Assembly: GCF_002909485.1 (NCBI RefSeq) | Contig: NZ_PPXG01000006.1 | Location: 248,001-312,000 of the forward strand | Source: Stutzerimonas stutzeri | GTDB taxonomy: Bacteria > Pseudomonadota > Gammaproteobacteria > Pseudomonadales > Pseudomonadaceae | Length of the DNA stretch: 64,000 bases | Direction of reading: 5' to 3' | Shown here: one piece after another, positions 47,090 through 57,189 of the stretch | How positions within the stretch are numbered: the first letter of the stretch is position 1 | Layout: the number at the start of each line of letters is the position of its first letter | Position numbers and translations under genes: made by a program | Notes under the pieces: model-generated | What the model saw: the letters and a program-made list of their open reading frames with translations, nothing else | What the model was told of the DNA's origin: nothing | Database searches by the model: none

Positions 47090-48070
47090 ATGAAAGCCGT
47101 TCTGTGCAAAAGCTTCGGTCCGCCGGAAAGCCTGGTTATCGAAGATGCCCCTTCCCCGCAGCTCAAGCCGAGCGAAATCTTGCTCGATGTGCATGCCGCC
47201 GGGGTTAATTTCCCAGACACCCTAATGATCGAGGGAAAATATCAGTTCAAGCCACCGTTCCCATTTTCGCCCGGTGGCGAGGCGGCCGGCGTAGTCGCCG
47301 CAGTCGGCGAGAAGGTCAGCCACATCAAGGTGGGTGACCGAGTCATGGCACTGACTGGCTGGGGCAGCTTCGCCGAGCAGGTCGCCGTCGCCGGCAGCAA
47401 TGCCCTGCCGATGCCACCGAGCATGGACTTCGACACTGCAGCAGCCTTCAGCATGACCTACGGCACCTCCATGCATGCACTGAAGCAGCGCGCCAACCTG
47501 CAGCCAGGAGAAACTCTGCTGGTGCTAGGTGCATCCGGCGGTGTCGGCCTGGCTGCGGTAGAGATCGGCAAGGCCATGGGCGCGCGCGTCATCGCCGCAG
47601 CCTCCAGCGCCGAGAAGCTGGATGTGGCGAGAAATGCCGGCGCTGACGAGCTGATCAACTACAACGAAGGCAGCCTGCGAGAGCGCCTGAAGGAACTCAC
47701 CGGTGGCCAGGGCGTGGATGTGATCTACGATCCGGTAGGCGGCAAGTTTTTCGAAGAAGCCTTCCGCAGCATCGCCTGGAACGGCCGCATGCTGGTGGTG
47801 GGATTTGCCGCGGGCGGGGATATTCCGGCGCTGCCGGCAAATTTACCCCTGCTCAAGGGCGCCGCGCTGATAGGCGTGTTCTGGGGCGCCTTTGCTCAGC
47901 GCCAACCGCAGGACAACGCCGCGAACTTCCGCCAGCTGTTCGCCTGGCATGCCGAAGGCAAGCTCAAGCCGCTGGTTTCGCAACGTTTCGCTTTGCAAGA
48001 CACAGGCAAAGCCATCGCTACGCTGGGACAGCGCAAGGCGGTAGGCAAGCTGGTCGTGCAGGTGCGCTGA
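47090..48070 (+). CDS. NADPH:quinone oxidoreductase, zinc-free MDR family
   Basis: A 326-residue medium-chain reductase. It begins MKAVLCKSFGPPESLVIEDA at the ATG at 47090, behind AAGGAA. The NADPH-binding motif VLGASGGVGLAAVEIGKAMG is near ~145 and there is no catalytic zinc-binding cysteine cluster. Quinone or enoyl reduction is the family activity; the real substrate is not known. Confidence 0.9.
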   Translation: MKAVLCKSFGPPESLVIEDAPSPQLKPSEILLDVHAAGVNFPDTLMIEGKYQFKPPFPFSPGGEAAGVVAAVGEKVSHIKVGDRVMALTGWGSFAEQVAVAGSNALPMPPSMDFDTAAAFSMTYGTSMHALKQRANLQPGETLLVLGASGGVGLAAVEIGKAMGARVIAAASSAEKLDVARNAGADELINYNEGSLRERLKELTGGQGVDVIYDPVGGKFFEEAFRSIAWNGRMLVVGFAAGGDIPALPANLPLLKGAALIGVFWGAFAQRQPQDNAANFRQLFAWHAEGKLKPLVSQRFALQDTGKAIATLGQRKAVGKLVVQVR

Positions 48071-48127
48071 CGCACCGAAGGATGCGCAGGAAACGGTAGG
48101 CCGCTTCCTGTGCAGTCAGCAGCCGGA

Positions 48128-48622
48128 TCAGTGAGCGGTGCTGGGTGCTTCGCCGGCGCTCTGCATACGCGTCATTTCCTGAGCGTAGAGTGCGTCGAAA
48201 TTCACCGGAGCCAGCATCAGCGCCGGGAACGAGCCGCGGGTCACCAGGCTGTCCAGCGCTTCACGGGCGTAGGGGAAGAGGATGTTCGGGCAGAACGCGC
48301 CAAGGGTGTGGCTCATGGCGGCGGCTTCGAGGCCTTTGATCAAGAAGATCCCGGCTTGCTGGACTTCTGCGATGAAGGCAACTTCTTCGCCGGTCTTCAC
48401 GGTAACTGACAAGGTCAGCACCACCTCGTGGAAGTCACCCTCCAGCGCCTTTTGCTTGGTATTCAGGTCCAGCGCGACACTCGGATTCCATTCCTGACGG
48501 AAAATTTCCGGGCTCTTCGGCGCTTCGAAGGACAGGTCGCGGACGTAGATGCGCTGCAGGGAGAATTGCGCGCCCTGCTCGGTCTGCGATGCTGCGCCGC
48601 CGTTGTTAGCTTGTTCGGTCAT
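48128..48622 (-). CDS. secB: Protein-export chaperone SecB
   Basis: A 164-residue tetrameric chaperone that keeps preproteins unfolded and delivers them to Sec[21 protein letters not shown] and [20 protein letters not shown] are SecB signatures. It is the last gene of rhodanese-grxC-secB. Confidence 0.96.
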   Translation of the reverse strand: MTEQANNGGAASQTEQGAQFSLQRIYVRDLSFEAPKSPEIFRQEWNPSVALDLNTKQKALEGDFHEVVLTLSVTVKTGEEVAFIAEVQQAGIFLIKGLEAAAMSHTLGAFCPNILFPYAREALDSLVTRGSFPALMLAPVNFDALYAQEMTRMQSAGEAPSTAH

Positions 48623-48678
48623 TTCTGCAACCTTCTTTGTGCGTGTCGTTTGATTTGTTAGCGGCCCCGCGCCGGCAC

Positions 48679-48933
48679 TCAGGCCTGCAGCATCGGATCG
48701 AGACGTCCACTGCGCTCCAGAGCATGCAGCTCATCACAACCGCCGACGTGCTGATCGCCAATCCATATCTGGGGTACGGACGTGCGCCCGGCCTTGCTGG
48801 CCATCTCGGCGCGCAGGGATGAATTGCCATCCACGGGAATTTCCTCGTAGACGACGCCCTTGCGATCGAGCAGCGCCTTGGCGCGAATGCAGAAAGGACA
48901 CCAGGCGGTGGTATAGATGACGACGTTGGGCAT
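48679..48933 (-). CDS. grxC: Glutaredoxin 3
   Basis: An 84-residue thiol-disulfide oxidoreductase using glutathione. Active site Cys-Pro-Phe-Cys in [29 protein letters not shown] with the cis-proline, and the glutathione-binding GGCDEL. It is 2 bases after the rhodanese gene. Confidence 0.96.
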   Translation of the reverse strand: MPNVVIYTTAWCPFCIRAKALLDRKGVVYEEIPVDGNSSLRAEMASKAGRTSVPQIWIGDQHVGGCDELHALERSGRLDPMLQA

Positions 48934-48935
48934 GA

Positions 48936-49349
48936 TTACTTGACCACTGGCAGATTGTCGCCGCGCCAGCTGGAAATCCCTCCCGACAGCTTGGCGGCGG
49001 TGAAGCCTGCCTTCTGCAGCTCACGGCAGGCCGTTCCGGCGTGCTGCCCCATGGCATCGACCACGATAATGGTCTTGGCCTTGTGCTTTTCCAGCTCGCC
49101 TGTGCGGCTGACCAGCTTCTCGTAGGGAATGTTCAATGCATCAACGATATGACCGGCATCGAACTCCTTCTTGGCGCGCACGTCCAACACCACGCCCTCG
49201 TCACTGTTGACCAGTGCCGTCAGTTCGCGGTTGCTCAGGCTCTTACCACCCTTGCGTGTCTCGGTGATGAACAGAAGGATCAACAGCACCACGAACAGGC
49301 TGCTGAGTACATAGTGGTTAGAGACAAATTCAATCAGGTTAGCGAGCAT
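48936..49349 (-). CDS. Membrane-anchored rhodanese-like protein without active-site Cys
   Basis: A 137-residue protein starting at the ATG at 49349 (MLANLIEFVSNHYVLSSLFV). One membrane helix (~13-30) anchors a cytoplasmic rhodanese domain (~45-135) with LDVRAKKEFDAGHIVDALNI. In the active-site loop VVVDAMGQHAGTACRE the expected catalytic cysteine position is not Cys, so sulfur transfer is unlikely. A regulatory or binding role is inferred. It is first in the operon with grxC and secB. Confidence 0.88.
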   Translation of the reverse strand: MLANLIEFVSNHYVLSSLFVVLLILLFITETRKGGKSLSNRELTALVNSDEGVVLDVRAKKEFDAGHIVDALNIPYEKLVSRTGELEKHKAKTIIVVDAMGQHAGTACRELQKAGFTAAKLSGGISSWRGDNLPVVK

Positions 49350-49488
49350 CAACGGGTACCCGGACGATAAAATGCGGGCCAGTATACACACGCCCTCCTA
49401 CCGGCTGAACCCTGATGAATCGTGACCTCGTCCTGGTCAGCCAGTAGACTGGCCGCCCTTTTCCGCCCTGCGCAAGGAGCCTGAAAGC

Positions 49489-51036
49489 ATGCCCGTCGCA
49501 CCTAATGCCGTGCCCAAACCCCTGGTACTGATCATTCTCGATGGCTTCGGGCACAGCGACAATCCCGAGTTCAACGCCATTCACGCCGCCCGCAAGCCGG
49601 TCTATGATCGTCTGCTGGCCAGCCAGCCGCACGGACTGATCTCCGGCAGCGGCATGGACGTCGGCCTGCCGGACGGGCAGATGGGCAACTCCGAGGTCGG
49701 CCACATGAACCTGGGTGCCGGCCGGGTGGTGTATCAGGACTTCACCCGTGTGACCAAGGCGATTCGCGACGGCGACTTCTTCGCCAACCCCACCATCTGC
49801 GCCGCCGTCGACAAGGCCGCAACTGCCGGCAAGGCAGTGCATATCCTCGGCCTGCTCTCCGATGGCGGCGTGCATAGCCATCAGGACCACCTGGTCGCCA
49901 TGGCCGAACTGGCCGCCCAGCGCGGCGCCGAGAAAATCTACCTGCATGCCTTCCTCGATGGTCGCGACACCCCGCCGAAGAGCGCACAGCACTCTATCGA
50001 GCTGCTCCAGGCCACCTTCACCCGCCTTGGCAAGGGCCGTATCGCCAGCCTGATCGGCCGTTACTTCGCCATGGACCGTGACAATCGCTGGGACCGCGTG
50101 CAGCAGGCCTATGAGTTGATCGCCGAGGGCAAGGCCCAGTACCGCTCCGACTACGCCGTAGACGGCCTGATAGCAGCCTATGAGCGCGGTGAAAGCGACG
50201 AATTCGTCAAAGCCACCACCATCGGCGAGCCGGTGCGCGTCGAAGATGGCGATGCGGTGGTATTCATGAATTTCCGCGCCGACCGTGCTCGCGAGTTGAC
50301 TCGTTGCTTCGTCGAACCCGGCTTCAGCGAGTTCCAGCGTGCCCGTGTACCGCAATTGGCTGAGTTCGTCATGCTCACTCAGTACGCAGCGAGCATTCCC
50401 GCACCAGCAGCCTTCGCCCCGGAAGCGCTGACCAACGTGCTTGGCGAATACCTGGCGAACAACGGCAAGACCCAGCTGCGTATCGCCGAAACGGAGAAGT
50501 ATGCCCACGTCACCTTCTTCTTCTCCGGCGGTCGCGAAGAGCCCTTCCCCGGCGAGGAACGCATTCTGATTCCGTCTCCACAGGTCGCGACTTACGACCT
50601 GAAACCGGAGATGAGCGCTCCCGAGGTCACCGACCGCATCGTCGATGCCATCGAAAACCAGCGTTATGACGTCATCATCGTCAACTACGCCAACGGCGAC
50701 ATGGTCGGCCATACCGGTGTGTTCGATGCCGCGGTCAAGGCCGTGGAGTGCCTGGACAGCTGCGTCGGACGTATCGTCGAGGCATTGGACAAGGTCGGTG
50801 GCGAGGCGCTGCTGACCGCCGACCACGGCAACGTCGAGCAGATGGAAGACGCCATGACCGGTCAGGCGCACACCGCACATACCTGCGAGCCGGTGCCGTT
50901 CATCTATATCGGCAAGCGCCACGTCTCTATCCGCCAGGGCGGCGTGCTGGCGGATGTCGCACCGACCATGCTGACTCTGCTTGGCATGCCGGTGCCGGCA
51001 GAGATGACCGGCCGCTCGATCATCGAGCTGAACTGA
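49489..51036 (+). CDS. gpmI: 2,3-bisphosphoglycerate-independent phosphoglycerate mutase
   Basis: A 515-residue dinuclear manganese enzyme interconverting 3- and 2-phosphoglycerate. The N-terminal metal site is [11 protein letters not shown], the phosphorylated Ser68 is in [19 protein letters not shown], and the C-terminal metal sites are [12 protein letters not shown] and [10 protein letters not shown]. It diverges from the rhodanese gene. A GAGCC ribosome site precedes the ATG. Confidence 0.96.
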   Translation: MPVAPNAVPKPLVLIILDGFGHSDNPEFNAIHAARKPVYDRLLASQPHGLISGSGMDVGLPDGQMGNSEVGHMNLGAGRVVYQDFTRVTKAIRDGDFFANPTICAAVDKAATAGKAVHILGLLSDGGVHSHQDHLVAMAELAAQRGAEKIYLHAFLDGRDTPPKSAQHSIELLQATFTRLGKGRIASLIGRYFAMDRDNRWDRVQQAYELIAEGKAQYRSDYAVDGLIAAYERGESDEFVKATTIGEPVRVEDGDAVVFMNFRADRARELTRCFVEPGFSEFQRARVPQLAEFVMLTQYAASIPAPAAFAPEALTNVLGEYLANNGKTQLRIAETEKYAHVTFFFSGGREEPFPGEERILIPSPQVATYDLKPEMSAPEVTDRIVDAIENQRYDVIIVNYANGDMVGHTGVFDAAVKAVECLDSCVGRIVEALDKVGGEALLTADHGNVEQMEDAMTGQAHTAHTCEPVPFIYIGKRHVSIRQGGVLADVAPTMLTLLGMPVPAEMTGRSIIELN

Positions 51037-51090
51037 TTGCTCCAAGGGGGGAAGCGGATGGCGCCAGCCTCCGTTTCCCGCTACAGGCTT

Positions 51091-51111
51091 CAAGCTTCCA
51101 GCTTGCTTTTT
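51091..51111 (+). terminator. Hairpin with T run after gpmI
   Basis: CAAGC-TTCCA-GCTTG is a 5-bp hairpin followed by CTTTTT, 55 bases after the gpmI stop. The surrounding GCTTCAAGCTTCCAGCTTGC resembles a dispersed Pseudomonas repeat, with a similar stretch near 57200. Confidence 0.65.
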
Positions 51112-51153
51112 AGGCATACTACGCCGGTCATAACGCTCGGTTGACGCCCTCCA

Positions 51154-52410
51154 ATGCCTCGTACTTTTCTTGCCCTCGCCTTCCTCTGCCTGCTCGGTCC
51201 TGCAGTGGCGGACGATCGTGCCGCAACGCGGCAGCAGATCGAAGCTGCCCGCCAGGACATCAATGAACTACAGAAGCTGCTCAAGCAGATCGAGCAACAG
51301 AAATCCGGCGTTCAAAAGCAGCTGCAAACCACTGAAAGCGAGATGGGGCAGCTGGAGAAACAGGTCGACACCCTGCAGCAGGAAATCGACCGCAGCGAGG
51401 CGGAACTGGAACGCCTCAACGAGGAGAAGACCACCCTCGAAGGCGCACGCCTGGAACAGCAGCGCCTGATCGGCCTGCAGGCCAGAGCCGCCTACCAGAA
51501 CGGTCGCCAGGAGTACCTCAAACTGCTGCTCAACCAGCAGAATCCAGAAAAATTCAGCCGCACCATCACCTATTACGACTACCTGAACAAGGCACGGCTC
51601 GAGCAGCTAGACAGCTTCAACGAAACGTTGCGGCAGCTGGCCAATGTCGAGGCCGATATCGAGACCGAGCAAACCGTTCTGGCAGAAAAGAAGAATGGCT
51701 TGCTCGAGCGTCGCGACCAGCTCGCCGAGGTGCGCAAGGAACGTCAACAGGCGCTCGCCAAGCTCAACAGCGACCTGTCCAGCCGCGAGCAGAAGCTGCA
51801 GGCACGCCGCCAGGAGCAGGCCCAGTTCGAGCGCGTGCTCAAAACCATCGAGGAAACCCTGGCCCGCCAGGCCCGTGAAGCCGAGGAAGCGCGACAACGC
51901 GCGCTGCTAGCCGAGCGCCAGCGAGAGCAGCAACGCCAGGCAGCGGGCGCAGCACCGGCACCAAGCGGACCTACGGTGTCCAGCGCCGGCGGCAACTTCG
52001 GCGGGCCGTTCTCCCAGGCCAAGGGCAAGTTGCCCTGGCCAGTCGACGGACGTCTCGTCGCCCGCTACGGCACTCCGCGCGGCGGCGACGCTCGAACCAA
52101 GTGGGACGGCGTTCTGATCGGCGCCAGCGTCGGCACTCAGGTCCGCGCCGTCCATGGTGGACGGGTAGTATTCGCCGACTGGCTACGTGGCGCCGGCCTG
52201 CTTGTGATTCTCGACCATGGCAATGGCTATCTGAGCCTGTATGGTCACAACCAGAGCTTGCTGCGTGACGCCGGCGACATCGTCAAGGCCGGCGACCCGA
52301 TTGCCACGGTAGGCACCAGCGGCGGCCAGGAAACTGCCGCACTGTATTTCGCCATTCGGCAGCAGGGCCGCCCCAGCGACCCTGCCCAATGGTGTCGCGC
52401 GCAAGGCTAG
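51154..52410 (+). CDS. envC: EnvC-like murein hydrolase activator
   Basis: A 418-residue exported protein. After a signal peptide (to ~AVA|D) there is a long coiled coil (~22-255). The C-terminal LytM/M23 domain (~300-415) has lost the zinc ligands: KWDGVLIGASVG replaces the first His/Asp site and LYFAIRQQG replaces the HxH site. This matches E. coli EnvC, which activates cell-separation amidases but does not cut peptidoglycan itself. It leads the envC-ctpA-deacetylase run. Confidence 0.92.
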   Translation: MPRTFLALAFLCLLGPAVADDRAATRQQIEAARQDINELQKLLKQIEQQKSGVQKQLQTTESEMGQLEKQVDTLQQEIDRSEAELERLNEEKTTLEGARLEQQRLIGLQARAAYQNGRQEYLKLLLNQQNPEKFSRTITYYDYLNKARLEQLDSFNETLRQLANVEADIETEQTVLAEKKNGLLERRDQLAEVRKERQQALAKLNSDLSSREQKLQARRQEQAQFERVLKTIEETLARQAREAEEARQRALLAERQREQQRQAAGAAPAPSGPTVSSAGGNFGGPFSQAKGKLPWPVDGRLVARYGTPRGGDARTKWDGVLIGASVGTQVRAVHGGRVVFADWLRGAGLLVILDHGNGYLSLYGHNQSLLRDAGDIVKAGDPIATVGTSGGQETAALYFAIRQQGRPSDPAQWCRAQG

Positions 52411-52481
52411 CGAGCAGCGGCGTTCGGTCATACCGAGCCGCCCGTGTCGCCAAGCGCGCCCTCTCATAACTGGAGTTCGAC

Positions 52482-53801
52482 ATGTTGCACCTGCGCCGTT
52501 TTGCCCGCCCATCCATGCTCGCCCTGGCCGTCCTGCTAGGCATGCAAGGCGGCGCCTGGGCCCAGCAGCCACCGGCGGAGACGGCGGCGCCAAGCGCTAA
52601 GGCTCCCCTGCCACTGGAAGAGCTGCGCACCTTTGCCGAGGTACTGGATCGCATCAAGGCCGCCTATGTCGAGCCAGTGGATGACAAGACGCTGCTTGAG
52701 AATGCCATCAAGGGCATGCTCAGCAACCTCGATCCCCACTCCGCGTACCTGGAACCCGAGGCATTCGCCGAACTGCAGGAAAGCACCAGCGGCGAATTCG
52801 GCGGCCTGGGCATCGAGGTGGGTATGGAGGACGGCTTCATCAAGGTCGTCTCGCCGATCGACGATACCCCGGCCTCCAAGGCCGGCATCGAAGCCGGCGA
52901 CCTGATCGTCAAAATCGACGGCCAGCCGACCAAGGGCCTGTCGATGATGGACGCCATCGCCAAGATGCGCGGCAAACCGGGCAGCAGCATCAATCTGACC
53001 CTGGTGCGCGAGGGCGGCCAGCCGTTCGACGTGAAGCTGACCCGCGCGATCATCAAGGTACGCAGCGTGCGCAGCCAACTGCTGGAGCCGGGTTACGGCT
53101 ATCTGCGTGTCACCCAGTTTCAGGTCAACTCCGGCGAGGAAGTGGGCAAGGCCCTGGCCAAGCTGAAGAAGGATAACGAGGGCAAGAAGCTGAACGGCCT
53201 GGTCCTCGACCTGCGCAACAATCCCGGCGGGGTTCTGCAGGCCGCGGTGGAAATTTCCGACCACTTCCTCACCAAGGGCCTGATCGTTTACACCAAAGGG
53301 CGTATCGCCAATTCCGAGCTGCGCTTCAATGCCGACCCGGGCGATGCAAGCGAAGGCGTGCCACTGGTTGTGCTGATCAACGGCGGTAGCGCTTCGGCAT
53401 CCGAGATCGTTGCCGGTGCACTGCAGGACCACAAACGCGGCGTGGTAATGGGCACCGACAGCTTCGGCAAAGGTTCGGTACAAACCGTGCTGCCGCTTAA
53501 CAATGATCGCGCCCTCAAGCTCACCACCGCGCTCTATTACACCCCCAGTGGGCGTTCGATCCAGGCGCAGGGCATCGAGCCGGACATCAAGGTCGAGCGC
53601 GCCAAGCTGACCCGCGAACAGGCCGCCGATGGCTTTCGTGAAGCGGACCTGGCCGGGCACTTGGGCAACGGCAACGGTGGGCCGGACCGTCCCACCGCGA
53701 CGCAGATCGCCAGCGACTCGCCTCGCCCGCAGGACGACGACTACCAACTCGGCCAGGCGCTGAACCTGCTCAAAGGGCTGAACCTCACCCGCGGCCAGTG
53801 A
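52482..53801 (+). CDS. ctpA: C-terminal processing protease CtpA (S41)
   Basis: A 439-residue periplasmic serine protease. A signal peptide ends near AWA|QQ. A PDZ domain occupies ~95-170 (GIEAGDLIVKIDGQPTKGLS). The Ser-Lys dyad is in INGGSASASEIVAGAL (Ser) and DSFGKGSVQT (Lys). In Pseudomonas CtpA degrades peptidoglycan cross-link hydrolases. The stop overlaps the next gene. Confidence 0.95.
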   Translation: MLHLRRFARPSMLALAVLLGMQGGAWAQQPPAETAAPSAKAPLPLEELRTFAEVLDRIKAAYVEPVDDKTLLENAIKGMLSNLDPHSAYLEPEAFAELQESTSGEFGGLGIEVGMEDGFIKVVSPIDDTPASKAGIEAGDLIVKIDGQPTKGLSMMDAIAKMRGKPGSSINLTLVREGGQPFDVKLTRAIIKVRSVRSQLLEPGYGYLRVTQFQVNSGEEVGKALAKLKKDNEGKKLNGLVLDLRNNPGGVLQAAVEISDHFLTKGLIVYTKGRIANSELRFNADPGDASEGVPLVVLINGGSASASEIVAGALQDHKRGVVMGTDSFGKGSVQTVLPLNNDRALKLTTALYYTPSGRSIQAQGIEPDIKVERAKLTREQAADGFREADLAGHLGNGNGGPDRPTATQIASDSPRPQDDDYQLGQALNLLKGLNLTRGQ

Positions 53802-54595
53802 AAATGGCCGGCTGGGCGGCAGGCCTGGCGCTGCTGGTGATACTCGCCAGCCAGGCGCTTTATGCCGACGAGCCCGCAGCCACAGCGGAGCATGCGCCGC
53901 GGCCCAGGCTTACCCTAATCATCGATGACCTCGGGCAGAACCCGGCACGCGATCAACGCGTGCTGCAGCTGCCGGGCCCGGTGGCATTGGCGATCCTGCC
54001 GGACACCCGCCACGCAGCCGCGCTGGCCGAGCAGGCCCATCGCGCGGGCAAGACCGTCATGCTGCACATGCCGATGGCACCTGCCCAAGGGCGCTTCGCT
54101 TGGCATCCACAGCTTCCCCATGACGAACTGGCACGCCGCCTCGATGCAGCCTTGGCAGCCGTTCCGCATGTCAGCGGGCTGAACAACCACATGGGTAGTG
54201 CGATGACCGATCAGCCGCAGCCCATGACCTGGCTGATGGGTGAGCTGCAGCGCCGCCACCTGTTCTTCCTCGACAGCCGCACCAGCCCACGCACCGTAGC
54301 CGCCGCCAGTGCCCAGCGCACGGCGCTGGCCAGCCTGTCCCGGGATATCTTTCTGGATGACGACCCATCGCCAGCGGCCGTGGCGGAACGCTTCCGCGCC
54401 GCGATCGCGCTGGCCCGCAAGCAGGGCTCGGTCGTCATCATCGGCCATCCCCATGAAAGCACCCTTACCGTGCTGGAGCGTGAACTGCCACGCCTGGCAG
54501 CGCAGGGCATCGAATGGGTCGATATCGGGCAGATGATCGCCACGCGCAGCAACCGCGCAATGGCCGCACATGGGCGCGGCGGCATCTATCGATGA
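53798..54595 (+). CDS. Divergent polysaccharide deacetylase family protein (YibQ-like)
   Basis: A 265-residue protein with an N-terminal signal/anchor (AAGLALLVILASQALYA). The deacetylase-like core has LTLIIDDLGQNPARDQRVLQ, MLHMPMAPAQ, LNNHMGSAMTDQPQPMTWLM and VVIIGHPHESTLTVLE, fitting the divergent polysaccharide deacetylase family found after envC-ctpA. It starts at GTG 53798, overlapping the ctpA stop by 4 bases, or at ATG 53804. The target may be peptidoglycan; that is inferred from the operon. Confidence 0.9.
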   Translation: MKMAGWAAGLALLVILASQALYADEPAATAEHAPRPRLTLIIDDLGQNPARDQRVLQLPGPVALAILPDTRHAAALAEQAHRAGKTVMLHMPMAPAQGRFAWHPQLPHDELARRLDAALAAVPHVSGLNNHMGSAMTDQPQPMTWLMGELQRRHLFFLDSRTSPRTVAAASAQRTALASLSRDIFLDDDPSPAAVAERFRAAIALARKQGSVVIIGHPHESTLTVLERELPRLAAQGIEWVDIGQMIATRSNRAMAAHGRGGIYR

Positions 54596-54596
54596 G

Positions 54597-55343
54597 TCAG
54601 AGATAGCGGCGCAACATCGCATCCACCGTGCCGTCAGCACGCATCGCATCCAACGCTCCCTGCAGGCGCTCGACCACTTCGTCCGGCGTCGCGCGGTTGA
54701 GCGCTAGGAACAATCGCGCTTCATTGAAACGCAGCACCGGCTTCAGGCCAGTCACGCCTTCCTGCTTGGCCAGATAGGGTCCCACCGGATCGGCTGTCGC
54801 CCAGACGTCGATCTGTCCCTTGAGCAGTTTGCCGACGTTCTCCTGGTCGCGCAGCGAGTTGATCGGCGCCAGGCCCTTGCTCTCCAGATGCTGGCTCACC
54901 GCATCGTTCTTGTAGGCACCGATGCGCAGGTTGCGCGCTTCGTCCAGTCCGGACAGGCGCAACGGGCTGTCAGCTGGCGCGAGCAGAACCCAGCTGATGC
55001 TCGCCAGCGGGCCGACCCACTTGAACTGGGGCTCACGCTCGGCGGTGAAGGTAGTGGAAAAGAGTCCCTGGTCAGGCTGCTCAAGTACCTGTTTATAGAT
55101 GCGATCCCAGGGAAAACGCAGGCTCAGCTCATAACGGATCTTCGCGCGGCGAAACATCTCACGCACGATGTCGGCATTGATGCCGTGGATCTTCGCATCG
55201 GCTGCGTAGTTCTTGCCGTCCTCGGCCATGTTGAATGGTGGAAAGTTTTCGGTCAGCAGCACGACGCGGTAGTCGTCAGCCAGCTCGGCGTGCGCCTGGG
55301 CGCAAAGCAGCAGTGCGATGGTGGCAAGGATTCTTCTAAGCAT
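54597..55343 (-). CDS. Periplasmic binding protein, SBP_bac_3 type (copy A)
   Basis: A 248-residue exported protein of the amino-acid-binding fold. Signal MLRRILATIALLLCAQAHAE starts at the ATG at 55343. The core YRVVLLTENFPPFNMAEDGK and INADIVREMFRRAKIRYELS match copy B at 55571. No permease or ATPase gene is adjacent. The stop is 1 base after the deacetylase stop on the other strand. The ligand is unknown. Confidence 0.88.
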   Translation of the reverse strand: MLRRILATIALLLCAQAHAELADDYRVVLLTENFPPFNMAEDGKNYAADAKIHGINADIVREMFRRAKIRYELSLRFPWDRIYKQVLEQPDQGLFSTTFTAEREPQFKWVGPLASISWVLLAPADSPLRLSGLDEARNLRIGAYKNDAVSQHLESKGLAPINSLRDQENVGKLLKGQIDVWATADPVGPYLAKQEGVTGLKPVLRFNEARLFLALNRATPDEVVERLQGALDAMRADGTVDAMLRRYL

Positions 55344-55570
55344 GGCTCGTCCCTTCGTTCTGGATTCCTCGACCCGCCCTCCGCGGATCATGGCCGAACC
55401 GGTCGAAAGCAAGATGCGAACCAGCACAGCGCTGCAGCAGCGTAGCCCAGAAAGCGCGATACAGAGGGAACGATGGACGCGCCAGAACGGCGCGGGAGGG
55501 ATGGCCGGCGCACCCTACTGGCGCGCCGCCATTACATTACGCTCAACGCAAGGCGCGCTGAGCGAAGGGG

Positions 55571-56320
55571 TCAGAGGTAGCGTGCGTTGATCGCGTCGAT
55601 GACGCCTTCGCTGCGCATCTGGTCGAGCGCCTTTTGCAGCTTCTGCACGGTTTCGTCGGTGACCTGCTTGTTCAGCGCCAGATACAGCTCCGCATTGTCG
55701 AAGCGCAACACGCGCTTGAGCCCTGTTACGCCTTCCAGACGCGCCAGGTAACGGCCGGCGGGGTCGCCGGTGGCCCACAGGTCGATCTTGCCGTCGATCA
55801 GCTTCTTTACGTTCTCCTGATCGCGCAGGGCAAGCACCGGCTTCAGGCCCTGACCGTCCAGATGCTCAGCGATGGCGTCGCCCTTGTAGGCGCCCACGCT
55901 GTACTGGCTGGCCTGTTCCAGGCTGGTCAGGTTGATCGGGCTGTCGCCGCGAGCCAGCAATACCCAATCATCCGGACCGATCGGGCCAACCCACTTGAAC
56001 AGCTCTTCACGCTCAGGCAGGCGTGCCGTGACGAATACACCGTAGTTGGCTTGCTCCAGCGCCATGCCGTAGATGCGCTCCCAGGGAAAGCGCAGCGTCA
56101 GGCTGTAATCGATGCCGGCGCGCTTGAACATCTCGCGCACGATATCCACCGCAATACCGGTGATGTGCTCGTCGCGGGCGAAGTTCTTGCCATCGTCCGC
56201 CATGTTGTAAGGCGGGAAGTTCTCTGTCAGCAGGTCGATCTTCACCGGCGCTTGCGCATGGGCCAGCGTGGCGCCGAACAGCAGCGCCGCAGCGGCGAGG
56301 GAAGCGATGGTCTTGAGCAT
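55571..56320 (-). CDS. Periplasmic binding protein, SBP_bac_3 type (copy B)
   Basis: A 249-residue paralogue of the protein at 54597, with signal MLKTIASLAAAALLFGATLA from the ATG at 56320. It shares LLTENFPPYNMADDGKNFAR, AVDIVREMFKRAG, LRFPWERIYGMALEQ and GLKPVLALRDQENVKKLIDG with copy A. Both lie in the same direction upstream of no transport gene, so the pair may be sensors or bind a ligand for a distant ABC system. A GGAGA ribosome site precedes the start. Confidence 0.9.
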   Translation of the reverse strand: MLKTIASLAAAALLFGATLAHAQAPVKIDLLTENFPPYNMADDGKNFARDEHITGIAVDIVREMFKRAGIDYSLTLRFPWERIYGMALEQANYGVFVTARLPEREELFKWVGPIGPDDWVLLARGDSPINLTSLEQASQYSVGAYKGDAIAEHLDGQGLKPVLALRDQENVKKLIDGKIDLWATGDPAGRYLARLEGVTGLKRVLRFDNAELYLALNKQVTDETVQKLQKALDQMRSEGVIDAINARYL

Positions 56321-56406
56321 GTGTGAAATCTCCTGATTGTTTGTCCGCAACAGCCGCGGACATGTCCTTATATGGGCATTAAGCCTTGTTCAGCTGCACG
56401 TTGAGA

Positions 56407-57177
56407 TCAACGCATCACGATGCCGCGGGCGGCCAGGTAGGCCTTGGCTTCCGGAATGGTGTATTCGCCGAAGTGGAAGATGCTCGCGGCCAGCACTGCA
56501 TCGGCCTTGCCTTCGAGGATGCCATCGGCCAGGTGCTGCAGATTGCCGACGCCACCGGAGGCGATCACCGGGATGCACAGCGCTTCGCTGATGGCGCGTG
56601 TGACGCCGAGATCGTAGCCGCTCTTCACGCCGTCCTGGTCCATGCTGGTCAGCAGGATCTCGCCAGCGCCCAGGTCTTCCATCTTCTTCGCCCAGGCCAC
56701 CGCATCCAGCCCAGTGGGCTTGCGCCCGCCATGGGTGAATATTTCCCAGCGGTCCGGCTCGCCCGGAGCGGAAACCTTCTTCGCATCTATGGCGACGACG
56801 ATGCATTGCGAGCCGAAGCGATCGGCGGCCTCGCCGACGAACTCCGGGTTGAACACCGCGGCGGTGTTGATCGAGACCTTGTCGGCGCCGGCATTGAGCA
56901 GGTTGCGGATGTCCTGCACGGTCCTGACCCCACCACCGACGGTCAGCGGGATGAATACCTGGCTGGCCATGCGCTCGACGGTGTGCAGCGTGGTATCGCG
57001 GTTGTCGACACTGGCGGTGATGTCTAGGAAGGTGATCTCGTCGGCGCCCTGCTCGTCGTAGCGGCGGGCGATTTCCACCGGGTCGCCGGCATCGCGGATG
57101 TTCTCGAACTGGACGCCCTTGACCACGCGGCCGTTGTCCACGTCGAGGCAGGGAATGATGCGTTTGGCCAGGGCCAT
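56407..57177 (-). CDS. hisF: Imidazole glycerol phosphate synthase subunit HisF
   Basis: A 256-residue TIM-barrel cyclase using ammonia from HisH. Starts [20 protein letters not shown] at the ATG at 57177, with catalytic Asp11 in CLDVDNG and a second Asp in [30 protein letters not shown] closes the phosphate site. It is the last gene of hisB-hisH-DUF2164-hisA-hisF; ~100 bases with repeats separate it from hisA. Confidence 0.96.
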   Translation of the reverse strand: MALAKRIIPCLDVDNGRVVKGVQFENIRDAGDPVEIARRYDEQGADEITFLDITASVDNRDTTLHTVERMASQVFIPLTVGGGVRTVQDIRNLLNAGADKVSINTAAVFNPEFVGEAADRFGSQCIVVAIDAKKVSAPGEPDRWEIFTHGGRKPTGLDAVAWAKKMEDLGAGEILLTSMDQDGVKSGYDLGVTRAISEALCIPVIASGGVGNLQHLADGILEGKADAVLAASIFHFGEYTIPEAKAYLAARGIVMR

Positions 57178-57189
57178 GGCTTTCTCCGA

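Noticed and set aside
49339..51117. 592-codon minus-strand frame opposite gpmI
   Set aside because: GpmI is complete and has its catalytic motifs; the opposite product has no recognisable domain.
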